A DNA stretch of 64,000 bases from Sitta carolinensis (Eukaryota > Chordata > Aves > Passeriformes > Sittidae): positions 84,278,243 through 84,342,242 of the forward strand of contig CM063283.1 in NCBI GenBank assembly GCA_032173965.1, written 5' to 3'. The position numbers were made by a program, and so were the translations under genes. A model generated the notes under the pieces. That model saw only the letters and a list, made by a program, of their open reading frames with translations. It was not told the DNA's origin and ran no database searches. How positions within the stretch are numbered: position 1 is the first letter of the stretch; every line of letters starts with the position of its first letter. Positions 59,301 through 64,000 of this stretch are shown in pieces.

Positions 59301-62300
59301 AAATACAGCCTGAGAAATCAGTGTTATTGCTTTGTGATATTTCTTATTTGAGTCAAAATGCCAAAAGTACACCTAAACAAAAGACACACAAACGAACAAA
59401 GCCTCCACCAGCCATATTTTTAATACGTGACAGGAGAGAAGGCTGGGTGATTTAATTCACCCTAGACCGAACACCTCCTTCATGGTCCAGGCTCACAAAT
59501 AACCACAAAAATAAAATAGATTGCACCTTGTAGCTAGTGCAGGCTTTTACAGAATAACATCACAGTACTTTGTCAAAACATTAGTTCCCATCCCTTTACA
59601 AAGAGAAGAGAAAGACGGCCTTGGTAGTAAGCACGATAAACTTAGTTTTTGAGAGAGGTAGTCACAGATGACAGATTCAGCTGAGGTATCTGTTGAAAAC
59701 ACCTTGTCCCCATCTGCTTGAATTGCACAATGAAAACAGAAGGAATTGCAGAAGAATTTGAGTGAAACCATTCCTGGTAATTACAGGTACAGTGTACTGT
59801 GGGAAAATCTTCTTGTTTGGCAAAACAGTCTATATGGGGATGTTGTTTTGAAGGCAAAAGCCTTCTTAAGTGTCTTACAAAGCTGTCCTCTGAGAGGACA
59901 CAGTAAGTGGGTTTTGCCTCCAAGTGTACACCTGTATTTGGTACCCCTCACATGTAGTGGCATTGCTAGATACTCTCCTGGAAAGATGAAAGGAGGATTT
60001 GAGTGTAACTTATTTTATTCCATTAGTCCATACTCTGTCCTTTTCATCTGTTGTTTTCTGTTTTCTACACTTCTTCTGTTTCAGTGCATCACACTTGAAG
60101 GATCTGTACTATTAATACCTTCCTCTCTTGCACATTCTTAGGATGATAGAAATCTTGTAATGCCTTAAGGCTTGTTGGGAGGTTATGTCTGCCTGTCTTC
60201 AGCTGGAAAACTGAGAAGTATCCCAGGTTCACAGAACAGTTATTTCTAATAGAGAGGCCCAGAGATCAGTCTAAGTCGTTTTGTTTTTTAATCTATTGAT
60301 CGTATTCTCTTTATAGTTACCTAAAAAGGCATTTTAAAAACTTTAAAATTCTGTTTCAGGGGGGATCTCTTTCAAAAAGGACCCGTAGTATTATAGAATA
60401 GTTTAGATGGCTCTAGGGGCCATCTGATCCAGACCCCTGGTCAAAACAGCTTCAAACCTGAATGAAGTTTCTCAGGTCTTTAACTAATCCAATTTTGAAT
60501 ATCTCCAACACTGGAGATTCCACAATCCCTCTGAGCAACCTGATGCAGTAATTAACCATGTTAGTTCAGGAGGCCAAGTAATGCCATAATTCTTTCTAAG
60601 CATCTTTCCATTCCAGTAAAGATATTTTCTACAAAAAGAAGACTTGATGAACCCAGTTGTTGGAGTTGTAGAATATATACCAAAATTATATAAACATTTT
60701 GCCATTTTAAAATATTTTTCCTTATATCTAGGTCCCTTATATGACCATCCAGACCCCTGCAATTGTATATTTCTGTAAATCAAAATGTTGATTTAATATT
60801 GGTTTTAGCAAGCAATTTTGTGCACAGAGATGTGTGTTTATATATATATATGTTTTATATACATATTTATAACATATATTGCTGCATGAATTGCCGCTAA
60901 AAACCTTTGTTGTGGATGTTCTCTAAGTACATGTGCATTTTCTATTTTCTCTTCTGCCAATAAATACCCTATGCTTGTGCTTATGTGATGTAGAACCTAT
61001 TTATTCATGTTCATTAGTGGTCTGACTGCAGTGCATAAAATAGGACACCTTCATAAATGTTTCCTGGCCTGAGCATCAGATTGAAATTATACCCTCTTCC
61101 AGGAGAAAAAAAAAAAAAAAAAAAGGCAAAATACTTTCATCCCAGAACAGTGACTTGCAGGTATACTGTTCATGCTTCATCCCCCAGGGTAGCTAAATGA
61201 TTGGCAAAGTTATGAAGCTGTTTTCCCAAGTCCTTAAAACTGCCCTTGAAATATGCCCCTCAGAATACCTATCCTGGGAGACAGGATCTTCATTATGATC
61301 TGATTTTCTTTTTTTAATTTTTTTTTAATGACACAGGAGTACCAACCACACATGTTTTGGATGAACATGATTGATGCTATGTATCAAAGCCTGGTTTGCT
61401 TCTTCATCCCCTATTTTGTAAGTGTTTGGTTTAAGCCGTTCTATTTCAAGCATTTGGAGGAGAACTGGCAACACAGCTTGGGCTAAATTCTGTCTTTTCT
61501 TACAGACTTACTATGATTCAGAGGTGGATATCTTCACTTGGGGAACTCCCATCACCACAATAGCCCTTTTCACCATCATTCTGCATTTGGCTATTGAAAC
61601 CAAAACTTGGGTAAGGTACCCACAGCCTACATAGAAACTCATGGCATAGACATAGTTCGTCTCTTAGTGCCACCTTTCAAAAGCATAAGATGGTTGCTTC
61701 TTTCCCTCAGCACATTCTATTTTTAGCAGGCATTTAAAAAAGCATGGAAAAGGTTTTAAAATGTGATCTGCAAACAGCTATGTAGTGTTGTGTTTATAAT
61801 AAGAATTTTTAAATATACAAGGCTCTAAATTCTTTGCTGTGCATGGATTTGACTCCAGAAATTAGGAAGTTTTCATTTAAGTCACAGCAAATTTCTCAGA
61901 ATATAAAGAATCATTATACTTATGTTGTTGGGTTTTTTTGTTATTGTTCTAGACTTTTCTCCACTGGTCATCTTGCATCTTCAGTATCATTTTATTTTTC
62001 TTTGTGGCTCTGGTTTACAATGCTTCCTGCCCAGTCTGCCATCCTCCATCCAATCCCTACTGGACCATGGAAAGGCTGATGGGGGACCCCATGTTCTATT
62101 TCACCTGCATTATATCACCAGTTGTCGCATTGCTGCCCAGGTATTGTATCTTCTCTCATATATTTACTTGTATGTAAAGGCACTTTATGCATATGATTGG
62201 GAGAGCAGGAACATTTTCCACTCCCCGTCATTTGTTTTGCCTGCAAGCCAACTCAGTTTCTTTCAGCAGCTGATTACTTGAAGTCGGGTTGTCTAACCTA

Positions 62301-63520
62301 TCCTGTGCTCCTGACCACAGGAACAGACCACAGCTCCTGGCCAAGGACCACAGGAATGGGATGATTGTAGACTGTTGGTCAAACCTCCTGACCATGCAGA
62401 GGTTTGCTACCCTGTGAGGTTTTCTGTGATGCTTCCAGATTTGGTCCATCCTCACATAAAATGCACAGTACCCAAATTCTGATAGTATGTTGTGGACCTA
62501 CTTGTCTATTTGTAGATGTAGGAGGCTTGCTCTGCAGACTTATCCCCATTGCTTTTCCTCCTCAGGAAAGATGAAAGACTGTGTGTAATCACAAGGTGGA
62601 TTACTGGCTAAAGATAAGATTTATTACTCCGCCTAATTAAGTTATTAATCAAAATATTAGCACAGCATTCAGAGCTGTCCATCTGCAAGCTTTCTCATGT
62701 AGAGCATTAATTTTCTATGTTGTACTTTTCTCTTGGATATTTTCCCTTAATAACGTATTGTATTTGGTATTTCCTTATTTCGTTTCTTTTCACATGCCCA
62801 TTCTCATCTTGCAGATTCCTGTACAGAACCCTTCAGGGAACACTATTCCCAACCCAGCTTCAGCTTGGACGCCAGCTGAGTAAACTGTCCCCAGAGACTC
62901 GCACCCAGCTTCTCACCGAGTTGAATGTAAAGGAGACAATATGTCAGACACGACTCTTTGCAGACAGCTTCTCTCCAAGCCTTGGCTCAAACGCTCGTGA
63001 TTGTTACAAGGCTAATAACCAAAGCACTCCTTTGCCAGCCTCTCCTCAAACAAGGGAGTCACTCTTGCAAGAGCACACAGAGGCAGAACATAAAGCAGAT
63101 CAGACTGCGGCTGCCTCTTCCCAGGGTGCTGTGTTGTATGAGGAGAACAAGCTCCCCTTATCAGCAAGTAGTCTGGAAAGGTCCATGGGGTTTCATGAAG
63201 CTCGCTGTGGCACTTCAGGGGTGGACTCATTGCCTGTGGGAACAACATTCCCATGGAGCTCAGCAGTCGACCAAGCAGACTTCAGTTTGCTGAAGTGGAT
63301 CACATCAACTCCACTGTTCAGTCACATTGGGACTGTTTTACAGGTGTCATCGAGCAGTTTACAAAATGAAACACAGGACAGTATGCGTGTGCTTGGCTCT
63401 TCTTTGCATGTGGACTTCAAAGGCGTAAAGGAAGAGAGCTCAAACAACTTGCAGGACAAAATGAAAGGAACCCCAACTGATCATTGTAAAAATGACAATT
63501 CTGAGACCACCTTTTTATGA
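14248..63520 (+). CDS. ATP10A: ATP10A, P4-ATPase phospholipid flippase (spliced CDS, 5' exons missing)
   Basis: This entry spans nineteen exons that join into one frame of 3909 nt, 1302 residues plus TGA. The product is the catalytic alpha subunit of a P4-ATPase. The family moves lipid from the exoplasmic to the cytosolic leaflet, ATP10A being reported to act on phosphatidylcholine and glucosylceramide at the plasma membrane with a CDC50 beta subunit. Visible in order are the end of the A domain, M3-M4 with PISL, DKTGT (Asp codon 25173-25175), an N domain with SPDEAA and KGAD, a P domain with TGDK and GDGAND, M5-M10 and a Ser/Thr-rich tail. The charged linker (exon 6) and the residues around DKTGT match ATP10A as I recall it better than ATP10B or ATP10D. 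M1, M2 and DGES lie off the window. All introns are GT-AG and no frameshift or premature stop is present, so the gene looks intact. The paralogue assignment rests on memory of the human protein. Confidence 0.93.
14334..20640 (+). other. Window intron 1 (6307 bp)
   Basis: A GT-AG intron of AT-rich non-coding DNA. Three TTACCGC words lie at 14861-14867, 15177-15183 and 15277-15283, in a CpG-poor background. A TA/TG simple repeat lies around 19116-19215. No recognisable mobile element, RNA gene or credible second coding region was seen. The small open frames on either strand (for example 14557-15110 on the minus strand) show no family motif. Confidence 0.8.
19116..19215. repeat. TA/TG-rich simple sequence
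   Basis: Degenerate TATATGTG and TGTGTGTATGTATA runs occur in two patches separated by about 30 bases. It is an imperfect intronic microsatellite. Confidence 0.6.
20641..20747 (+). CDS. ATP10A: ATP10A window exon 2 (A domain, C-terminal part)
   Basis: The exon encodes the end of codon 29 to the first base of codon 65. The sequence contains [18 protein letters not shown] and then GIVIYAG. The LLLRG(C/A)xLRNT pattern at the end of the actuator domain is shared by P4-ATPases and leads into the stalk before M3. The acceptor is TTCTGTAG and the donor GTAAGG. The split Gly codon G|GG is completed across a 94-bp intron. The change of the last KxG segment relative to human (KSGKKDG here) is conservative. 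Confidence 0.94.
20842..20973 (+). CDS. ATP10A: ATP10A window exon 3 (stalk and start of M3)
   Basis: The exon encodes residues 65-109 (first base of codon 109). HETKALLNN and [12 protein letters not shown] form the conserved positively charged stalk after the A domain. The hydrophobic stretch [18 protein letters not shown] is the first half of the M3 helix. The acceptor is CCTGCAG and the donor GTAAGT. Exons 2 and 3 are separated by only 94 bp, the second-shortest intron seen here. Confidence 0.95.
20974..23302 (+). other. Window intron 3 (2329 bp)
   Basis: This GT-AG intron is mostly AT-rich and featureless. The exception is a GC- and CpG-rich block at about 21890-22090, listed separately. 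No mobile element was recognised. Confidence 0.8.
21893..22086. promoter_or_regulatory. Isolated CpG-rich block with a 19-nt palindrome
   Basis: I counted 13 CpG dinucleotides in 194 bp, although the flanking intron has almost none. Inside it, 22024-22032 and 22034-22042 form a perfect 9-bp inverted repeat around one base (TGTCACTCG g CGAGTGACA), and a doubled GGGAACGGGAAC-type motif lies just upstream. It is below usual CpG-island length. An enhancer, a minor internal promoter, or a GC-rich insertion are all possible. The regulatory call is inference. Confidence 0.35.
23303..23436 (+). CDS. ATP10A: ATP10A window exon 4 (M3-M4 loop, start of M4)
   Basis: The exon encodes residues 109-153. 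[15 protein letters not shown] finishes M3 and enters the exoplasmic loop. [15 protein letters not shown] and LTVIIVFQ begin M4. The loop is where ATP10 proteins differ most from other P4-ATPases. The acceptor is TTGTGCAG and the donor GTAATC, and the exon ends on a codon boundary. Reading into the intron gives a short open extension (to 23511), as expected by chance. Confidence 0.94.
23437..25004 (+). other. Window intron 4 (1568 bp)
   Basis: A GT-AG intron containing a sense-oriented CR1 fragment at 23561-23856. The rest is AT-rich without recognised features. Confidence 0.82.
23561..23856 (+). mobile_element. CR1 LINE fragment (reverse transcriptase region)
   Basis: A degenerate copy of the reverse-transcriptase part of a CR1 (chicken repeat 1) non-LTR retrotransposon, in the same orientation as ATP10A. 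One frame still reads [19 protein letters not shown], the classic RT motif. Beyond it, small deletions break the frame where FADD would be expected. Further on, [13 protein letters not shown] matches the CR1 segment that follows. The fragment lacks both ends of the element and cannot be functional. It begins about 125 bp past the exon 4 donor. Confidence 0.85.
25005..25257 (+). CDS. ATP10A: ATP10A window exon 5 (M4 PISL and DKTGT phosphorylation site)
   Basis: The exon encodes residues 154-238 (first base of 238). It opens with [19 protein letters not shown] at residues 157-160 is the M4 motif that replaces the cation-site PEGL of ion pumps and is diagnostic of P4-ATPases. [21 protein letters not shown] leads to [18 protein letters not shown]. 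Asp 210 of the visible chain (codon 25173-25175) is the residue that forms the aspartyl-phosphate. The exon ends in GIEYSHDDN. The acceptor is TATTCTAG and the donor GTGAGC. The catalytic motif is intact. Confidence 0.97.
29504..29523. repeat. Poly(A) tract, A20
   Basis: Twenty consecutive A preceded by CACACAC. No retrocopy or SINE body was recognised to its left, so its origin is unclear. Confidence 0.9.
31252..31283. repeat. Nested inverted/direct 9-mer
   Basis: TTTATCTTC at 31252-31260 and again at 31275-31283, with its exact complement GAAGATAAA at 31263-31271 between them. Two alternative small hairpins are possible. It could be chance in AT-rich DNA. Confidence 0.6.
32935..32976. repeat. 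CT-rich low-complexity tract (CCCT/CCTT units)
   Basis: About 40 bases made almost only of C and T on the + strand, with CCCTCCCTC units. It is a simple polypyrimidine repeat far from any splice site. Confidence 0.85.
34690..34900 (+). mobile_element. Probable ancient tRNA-derived SINE (MIR/CORE-SINE-like)
   Basis: The order of motifs matches the layout of MIR-type elements: CAGTGGTTTTAACAC-like head, a B-box-like GAGTTCATGTCTCC, then CTCTGC, TGACCTTGAACAAGG, CTGTACCTCATCTCTGTG and a GTAAAACAAAGGTAGTAATG segment. These correspond to the MIR phrases for the tRNA promoter, the 'gaccttgggcaag' core and the 'tctgtaaaatgg' region. The copy is strongly diverged, as expected for an old amniote element. 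The exact family cannot be named by eye. Confidence 0.6.
35325..35542 (+). CDS. ATP10A: ATP10A window exon 6 (charged linker, P to N domain)
   Basis: The exon encodes residues 238-310. It begins [10 protein letters not shown], followed by the acidic run DSEEEEAAP, then basic [14 protein letters not shown] and [20 protein letters not shown]. This charged linker between the phosphorylation site and the nucleotide-binding domain is, in my recollection, characteristic of ATP10A and nearly identical in human, so it supports the paralogue call. RRTGS and KRAS resemble basophilic kinase sites, which is inference only. The acceptor is ACTGATAG and the donor GTAAGT. Confidence 0.95.
35543..37025 (+). 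other. Window intron 6 (1483 bp)
   Basis: AT-rich GT-AG intron. I see nothing in it beyond short T-rich and A-rich runs. Confidence 0.85.
37026..37220 (+). CDS. ATP10A: ATP10A window exon 7 (start of N domain)
   Basis: The exon encodes residues 311-375, exactly 65 codons. It begins [19 protein letters not shown] and contains [20 protein letters not shown], followed by [12 protein letters not shown]. The [11 protein letters not shown] stretch is a conserved P4-ATPase segment just before the nucleotide-binding domain, where the class usually reads LALCHTV. Acceptor TTACTAG, donor GTAAGT, both on codon boundaries. Confidence 0.95.
37221..38653 (+). other. Window intron 7 (1433 bp)
   Basis: AT-rich GT-AG intron. 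No repeat or gene was recognised. The plus-strand open frame at 37831-38094 shows no domain. Confidence 0.82.
38654..39215 (+). CDS. ATP10A: ATP10A window exon 8 (nucleotide-binding domain core)
   Basis: The longest internal exon, residues 376-563 (first base of 563). It opens [19 protein letters not shown], followed by a Ser-rich insert containing six consecutive Ser (NSSSSSSLA). It then carries the ATP-binding motifs: [20 protein letters not shown] (SPDEAA near residue 478), [17 protein letters not shown] and [13 protein letters not shown] (KGAD near 547). These line the adenine pocket in P4-ATPases. The acceptor TTCTCAAG has an open frame upstream of it, but homology fixes the start at VRDRF. 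Donor GTAGAC. Confidence 0.95.
39216..44508 (+). other. Window intron 8 (5293 bp)
   Basis: AT-rich GT-AG intron. Contents noted: a T/G-rich stretch at 40761-40804, and a duplicated hairpin-forming unit at 43254-43297. No recognised transposon, exon or RNA gene. Confidence 0.8.
43254..43297. repeat. Tandem duplicated hairpin unit
   Basis: Two units, 43254-43272 and 43278-43297, both start GTGAAGCACAT and end GTGCTT. Each can fold: the first as GAAGCAC-ATGA-GTGCTTC (7-bp stem), the second as AAGCAC-ATTCA-GTGCTT (6-bp stem). No function is evident. Confidence 0.7.
44509..44612 (+). CDS. ATP10A: ATP10A window exon 9 (N domain to P domain)
   Basis: The exon encodes residues 563-597. [20 protein letters not shown] precedes [14 protein letters not shown]. 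The (E)GLRTL(C/V)xAxR motif is a hallmark of the N domain in P4-ATPases, in the return strand toward the P domain. Acceptor TTATCTAG, donor GTAAGT. The next intron is only 166 bp. Confidence 0.95.
44779..44905 (+). CDS. ATP10A: ATP10A window exon 10 (N domain end)
   Basis: The exon encodes residues 598-640 (first base of 640). [18 protein letters not shown] leads to [24 protein letters not shown]. This helical segment precedes the P-domain [10 protein letters not shown] motif in all P4-ATPases. Acceptor TGTAATAG, donor GTAATG. The Gly codon is split across the intron. Confidence 0.94.
44906..47063 (+). other. Window intron 10 (2158 bp)
   Basis: GT-AG intron with no recognised element. Several minus-strand open frames of 70-90 codons occur (for example 45512-45778), without motif support. 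Confidence 0.82.
47064..47248 (+). CDS. ATP10A: ATP10A window exon 11 (P domain, TGDK)
   Basis: The exon encodes residues 640-701. [20 protein letters not shown] then [20 protein letters not shown] and [24 protein letters not shown] (Thr near residue 670) is the P-domain loop that contacts ATP and the phosphorylated Asp. It is fully conserved here. Acceptor TGCTTAG, donor GTAAGC, ending on a codon boundary. Confidence 0.97.
47345..47390. repeat. T-rich (TTTG)n tract
   Basis: A run of T broken by single G, with GTTTGTTTGTTT at the end. It lies about 100 bp past the exon 11 donor and could be the complement of an A-rich retroposon tail, although no body was recognised. Confidence 0.8.
48293..48328. 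repeat. Perfect 18-bp tandem duplication
   Basis: ATGGTGTTCATCACCATA occurs twice head to tail (48293-48310, 48311-48328) without mismatch. Each unit is itself an inverted repeat, ATGGTG and CACCAT around five bases. The identity suggests a recent duplication. Confidence 0.9.
48641..48962 (+). CDS. ATP10A: ATP10A window exon 12 (P domain)
   Basis: The exon encodes residues 702-809 (first base of 809). [17 protein letters not shown] is followed by a variable Ser-rich insert ([18 protein letters not shown]), typical of the length-variable part of ATP10 P domains. It then reads [40 protein letters not shown] and [12 protein letters not shown](S/A)TPLQK(S/A) is the conserved P4 motif that positions the P domain. 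Acceptor TTTTTCAG, donor GTAAAT. Confidence 0.95.
49243..49295. repeat. A20 tract flanked by near-identical 11-mers
   Basis: Twenty A at 49258-49277. GTTACCTTATG at 49243-49253 and GTTATCTTATG at 49285-49295 flank it with one mismatch. This could be a target-site duplication around a tail-only insertion, or a simple slippage product. Confidence 0.6.
50096..50460 (+). mobile_element. CR1 LINE, 3' end fragment
   Basis: The 5'-truncated 3' end of a CR1 retrotransposon in the sense orientation. Readable segments include GGAGAAAAGGAGACTCAGAA, the GATATTAGGAAAAATG-type segment, GAGTCACCATCCCTGGATG, GGTTGGACTCGATGATCTTG and CTCTTCCAACCTTGTG. It ends with two copies of the GATTCTGT octamer that CR1 uses in place of a poly(A) tail. 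5' truncation is the normal state of CR1 copies. It is a non-coding relic and the best organismal clue in the window. Confidence 0.95.
51173..51228. repeat. Imperfect 26-bp direct repeat
   Basis: Units 51173-51198 and 51203-51228 match at 22 of 26 bases by my count and share CAACCAACACT. The repeat sits about 85-140 bp upstream of exon 13. Confidence 0.8.
51312..51388 (+). CDS. ATP10A: ATP10A window exon 13 (P domain, GDGAND)
   Basis: The exon encodes residues 809-834. With the G carried from exon 12 it reads [20 protein letters not shown], then GQEGMQ. GDGAND is the Mg2+-binding hinge motif found in all P-type ATPases. The first Gly codon is split G|GT between exons. Acceptor CTTTAG, donor GTAATG. 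It is the shortest coding exon here (77 bp). Confidence 0.97.
51389..54732 (+). other. Window intron 13 (3344 bp)
   Basis: GT-AG intron. A short (TA)n run lies at 53634-53649. No mobile element or second gene recognised. The minus-strand 119-codon open frame at 54316-54675 has no recognisable motif. Confidence 0.82.
54733..54858 (+). CDS. ATP10A: ATP10A window exon 14 (P domain end, start of M5)
   Basis: The exon encodes residues 835-876, exactly 42 codons. [20 protein letters not shown] followed by [20 protein letters not shown] and NA. The AxxxSDFAIxxFxxLxxLLLVHG block is the conserved C-terminal end of the P domain. [15 protein letters not shown] begins M5, with the Lys that is conserved in lipid flippases. 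Acceptor TTAAAG, donor GTAAGT. Confidence 0.97.
56719..56750. repeat. Perfect 14-bp inverted repeat (hairpin)
   Basis: ATCTTCTTGGATAA at 56719-56732 and its exact complement at 56737-56750 are separated by TGAC. A second, shorter complementary pair, AAGCCA (56702-56707) and TGGCTT (56754-56759), surrounds it. The stem is long for chance. It could be a small palindromic insertion or a structured RNA element. No miRNA is claimed. Confidence 0.85.
57734..57786. repeat. TA-rich microsatellite
   Basis: Imperfect ATATCTATATAT, ATTCATATATATAC and ACATACATG units over about 50 bp. Confidence 0.8.
59010..59210 (+). CDS. ATP10A: ATP10A window exon 15 (M5 end, M6)
   Basis: The exon encodes residues 877-943, 67 codons. 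[17 protein letters not shown] completes M5, and [20 protein letters not shown] with [11 protein letters not shown] gives M6 and the following cytosolic loop. FFNLxFSSLPxxxxGxLDxDV is a strongly conserved P4-ATPase signature. The exon ends in [10 protein letters not shown]. Acceptor TTTCAG, donor GTAAAG, both on codon boundaries. Confidence 0.97.
60388..60735 (-). mobile_element. CR1 LINE, 3' end fragment (antisense)
   Basis: Reading leftwards on the minus strand, this is an old CR1 3' end. On the + strand it shows TATAGAATAGTTTAGATGG, then GGGGCCATCTGATCCAGACC, CTCCAACACTGGAGATTCCA, CAATCCCTCTGAGCAACCTG and, further right, a TTTCCTTATATCTAGGT-like segment. These are the complements of standard CR1 tail phrases. 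It is more diverged than the copy at 50096 and is probably from an older subfamily. The right boundary is approximate. Confidence 0.8.
60838..60880. repeat. TA-rich microsatellite
   Basis: TATATATATATATG followed by degenerate ATACATATTTATAACATATATT. Confidence 0.75.
61106..61124. repeat. Poly(A) tract, A19
   Basis: Nineteen A after CCAGGAG. No retroposon body was recognised to its left. Confidence 0.9.
61337..61417 (+). CDS. ATP10A: ATP10A window exon 16 (loop to M7)
   Basis: The exon encodes residues 944-970, 27 codons. [20 protein letters not shown] then CFFIPYF. The pattern FWxxxxDAxxQSLVxFxIPY marks the cytosolic loop after M6 and the start of M7. It is short, and its donor GTAAGT is followed after only 88 bp by the next acceptor. 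Acceptor GACACAG. Confidence 0.95.
61506..61610 (+). CDS. ATP10A: ATP10A window exon 17 (M7-M8)
   Basis: The exon encodes residues 971-1005, 35 codons. [20 protein letters not shown] then [15 protein letters not shown]. The YxDxxVDxFTWGTP loop connects M7 to M8. [16 protein letters not shown] is M8 and the start of the cytosolic turn. Acceptor TCTTACAG, donor GTAAGG. Confidence 0.96.
61611..61952 (+). other. Window intron 17 (342 bp)
   Basis: A small GT-AG intron. It holds AT-rich sequence and a T-rich polypyrimidine tract before the acceptor at 61951-61952. No other feature was seen. Confidence 0.88.
61953..62140 (+). CDS. ATP10A: ATP10A window exon 18 (M9-M10)
   Basis: The exon encodes residues 1006-1067 plus two bases of 1068. 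[20 protein letters not shown] with VYNASC forms M9. [20 protein letters not shown] then [12 protein letters not shown] forms the M9-M10 loop and M10. NASC is a possible exoplasmic glycosylation sequon by position, not proof. Acceptor GTTCTAG, donor GTATTG. The Arg codon AG|A is completed in the last exon. Confidence 0.95.
62141..62814 (+). other. Window intron 18 (674 bp)
   Basis: GT-AG intron. Nothing recognised in it. A frame open through the acceptor (62717 onward) is continuous with exon 19 by chance, but homology places the exon start at RFLYRTLQG. Confidence 0.85.
62815..63520 (+). CDS. ATP10A: ATP10A window exon 19 (cytosolic tail and stop)
   Basis: The last coding exon, residues 1068-1302, ends with TGA at 63518-63520. 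[20 protein letters not shown] is the conserved stretch after M10. The tail is long, rich in Ser, Thr, Gln and Lys, and apart from a block near residues 1224-1246 (DFSLLKWIT and HIGTVLQ) resembles human ATP10A poorly as I recall it. The last residues are ETTFL, which fits a class I PDZ ligand (T at -2, L at 0). Human ATP10A, as I remember it, does not end this way. Acceptor CTTGCAG. No intron breaks the tail. Confidence 0.93.
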
Positions 63521-64000
63521 CGTGGGCCATAAATATATTTATATATTTTCTATTTGCACACATTTATATTGAGATTACTCTATTTGTTTCCAAAGGTGAA
63601 ACAGAAAATCAAAGGTACAGAATGATTATTTAAGAATGTTTAAATAGTTTATTGAAATAAGAGCTTTAAATATAAAAACACTTGAAAGTTCCATTTATAT
63701 TGTTTTATTTTTTCATCTCATTTTGTAAGGAAACGCTGTTTCTTTATTTTTCGGATGCTTCTCTTTTATTCTGACACATACTGTAAAAGGATCTATCTAC
63801 CATATTCAAAAGGATTAAATTCAGCAACAATTATTGATATCGTTATAGGCCATTCAGTAATCAAGGAGCAAAAACCATGATAATAAAGAGTCATTATATT
63901 CCATCCATCATCTGCTTGCCCCAGTGTATTTTGTCAGAGGCAAAGCTATGGAATTATTATACACCTCTCTGTAAATGTTAACAGTATCCTACCACCACAT
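63521..64000 (+). other. ATP10A: ATP10A 3' UTR and downstream sequence
   Basis: AT-rich non-coding sequence follows the stop codon, with ATTTATATA-like runs near 63537 and 63567. The first AATAAA is at 63882-63887, so a short 3' UTR would end near 63900-63910, followed by a T/G-containing stretch (63917-63940). A longer form using sites beyond the window is possible. The sequence from about 63910 to 64000 shows no gene. Confidence 0.7.
63882..63887 (+). promoter_or_regulatory. Canonical polyadenylation signal AATAAA
   Basis: The first exact AATAAA after the stop codon, 361 bases downstream. A GT-containing stretch lies about 25-50 bases further on. Sequence alone cannot show that cleavage occurs here. 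Confidence 0.6.

Larger units (their letters stand above)
59211..61336 (+). other. Window intron 15 (2126 bp)
   Basis: GT-AG intron with an antisense CR1 fragment at 60388-60735, a TA microsatellite at 60838-60880 and an A19 tract at 61106-61124. The plus-strand 131-codon open frame at 59746-60141 has no domain and no conserved splice context. Confidence 0.82.

Noticed and set aside
59746..60141. 131-codon open frame in intron 15
   Set aside because: Low-complexity hydrophobic product without a domain. Length is within chance for this AT content and amount of sequence.
14248..63520. Assignment to ATP10B or ATP10D instead of ATP10A
   Set aside because: The exon 6 linker ([16 protein letters not shown]) and the CRTVSG-like region after DKTGT match ATP10A as I recall it. 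A phylogenetic tree with all three paralogues would settle this.
1..64000. tRNA, rRNA, snRNA, CRISPR or prokaryotic-type operons
   Set aside because: No cloverleaf, repeat-spacer array or gene cluster was seen. The window is a spliced vertebrate gene.

Overview
The window is vertebrate genomic DNA, most likely from a bird. It is AT-rich and intron-dominated, and it carries CR1 LINE fragments, one of which ends in the reiterated ATTCTGTG-type octamer typical of avian CR1. A non-avian reptile cannot be strictly excluded. No bacterial, viral or organellar gene was seen.

The window holds one gene, on the + strand: the 3' part of ATP10A, a class 5 P4-ATPase (phospholipid flippase). I found nineteen coding exons between 14248 and 63520. 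All are flanked by AG acceptors and GT donors, and they join in one open frame of 3909 nt (1302 residues plus TGA). The start codon, M1-M2 and the DGES loop of the actuator domain are missing and must lie upstream. Human ATP10A, from memory, has about 1499 residues and 21 exons, so exons 1 and 2 are probably the missing ones.

Layout: 1-14247 is the end of a long intron with no recognisable exon. Positions 14248-20973 carry the end of the A domain and M3. Positions 23303-25257 carry M3-M4, the PISL motif and the DKTGT phosphorylation site. A 10 kb intron follows. Positions 35325-39215 encode a charged linker and most of the nucleotide-binding domain. Positions 44509-51388 encode the rest of the N domain and the P domain (TGDK, GDGAND). 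Positions 54733-62140 encode M5-M10. The last exon, 62815-63520, encodes the cytosolic tail and is followed by a 3' UTR with an AATAAA at 63882.

Between exons there are three CR1 fragments, a probable tRNA-derived (MIR/CORE-SINE-like) relic, microsatellites, poly(A) tracts, several short direct and inverted repeats, and an isolated CpG-rich block near 21890-22090. I found no second gene, structural RNA, CRISPR array or new multi-gene system. The points most worth checking are the CpG block with its palindrome, a perfect 14-bp hairpin in intron 14, and a PDZ-ligand-like C-terminus on the predicted protein.
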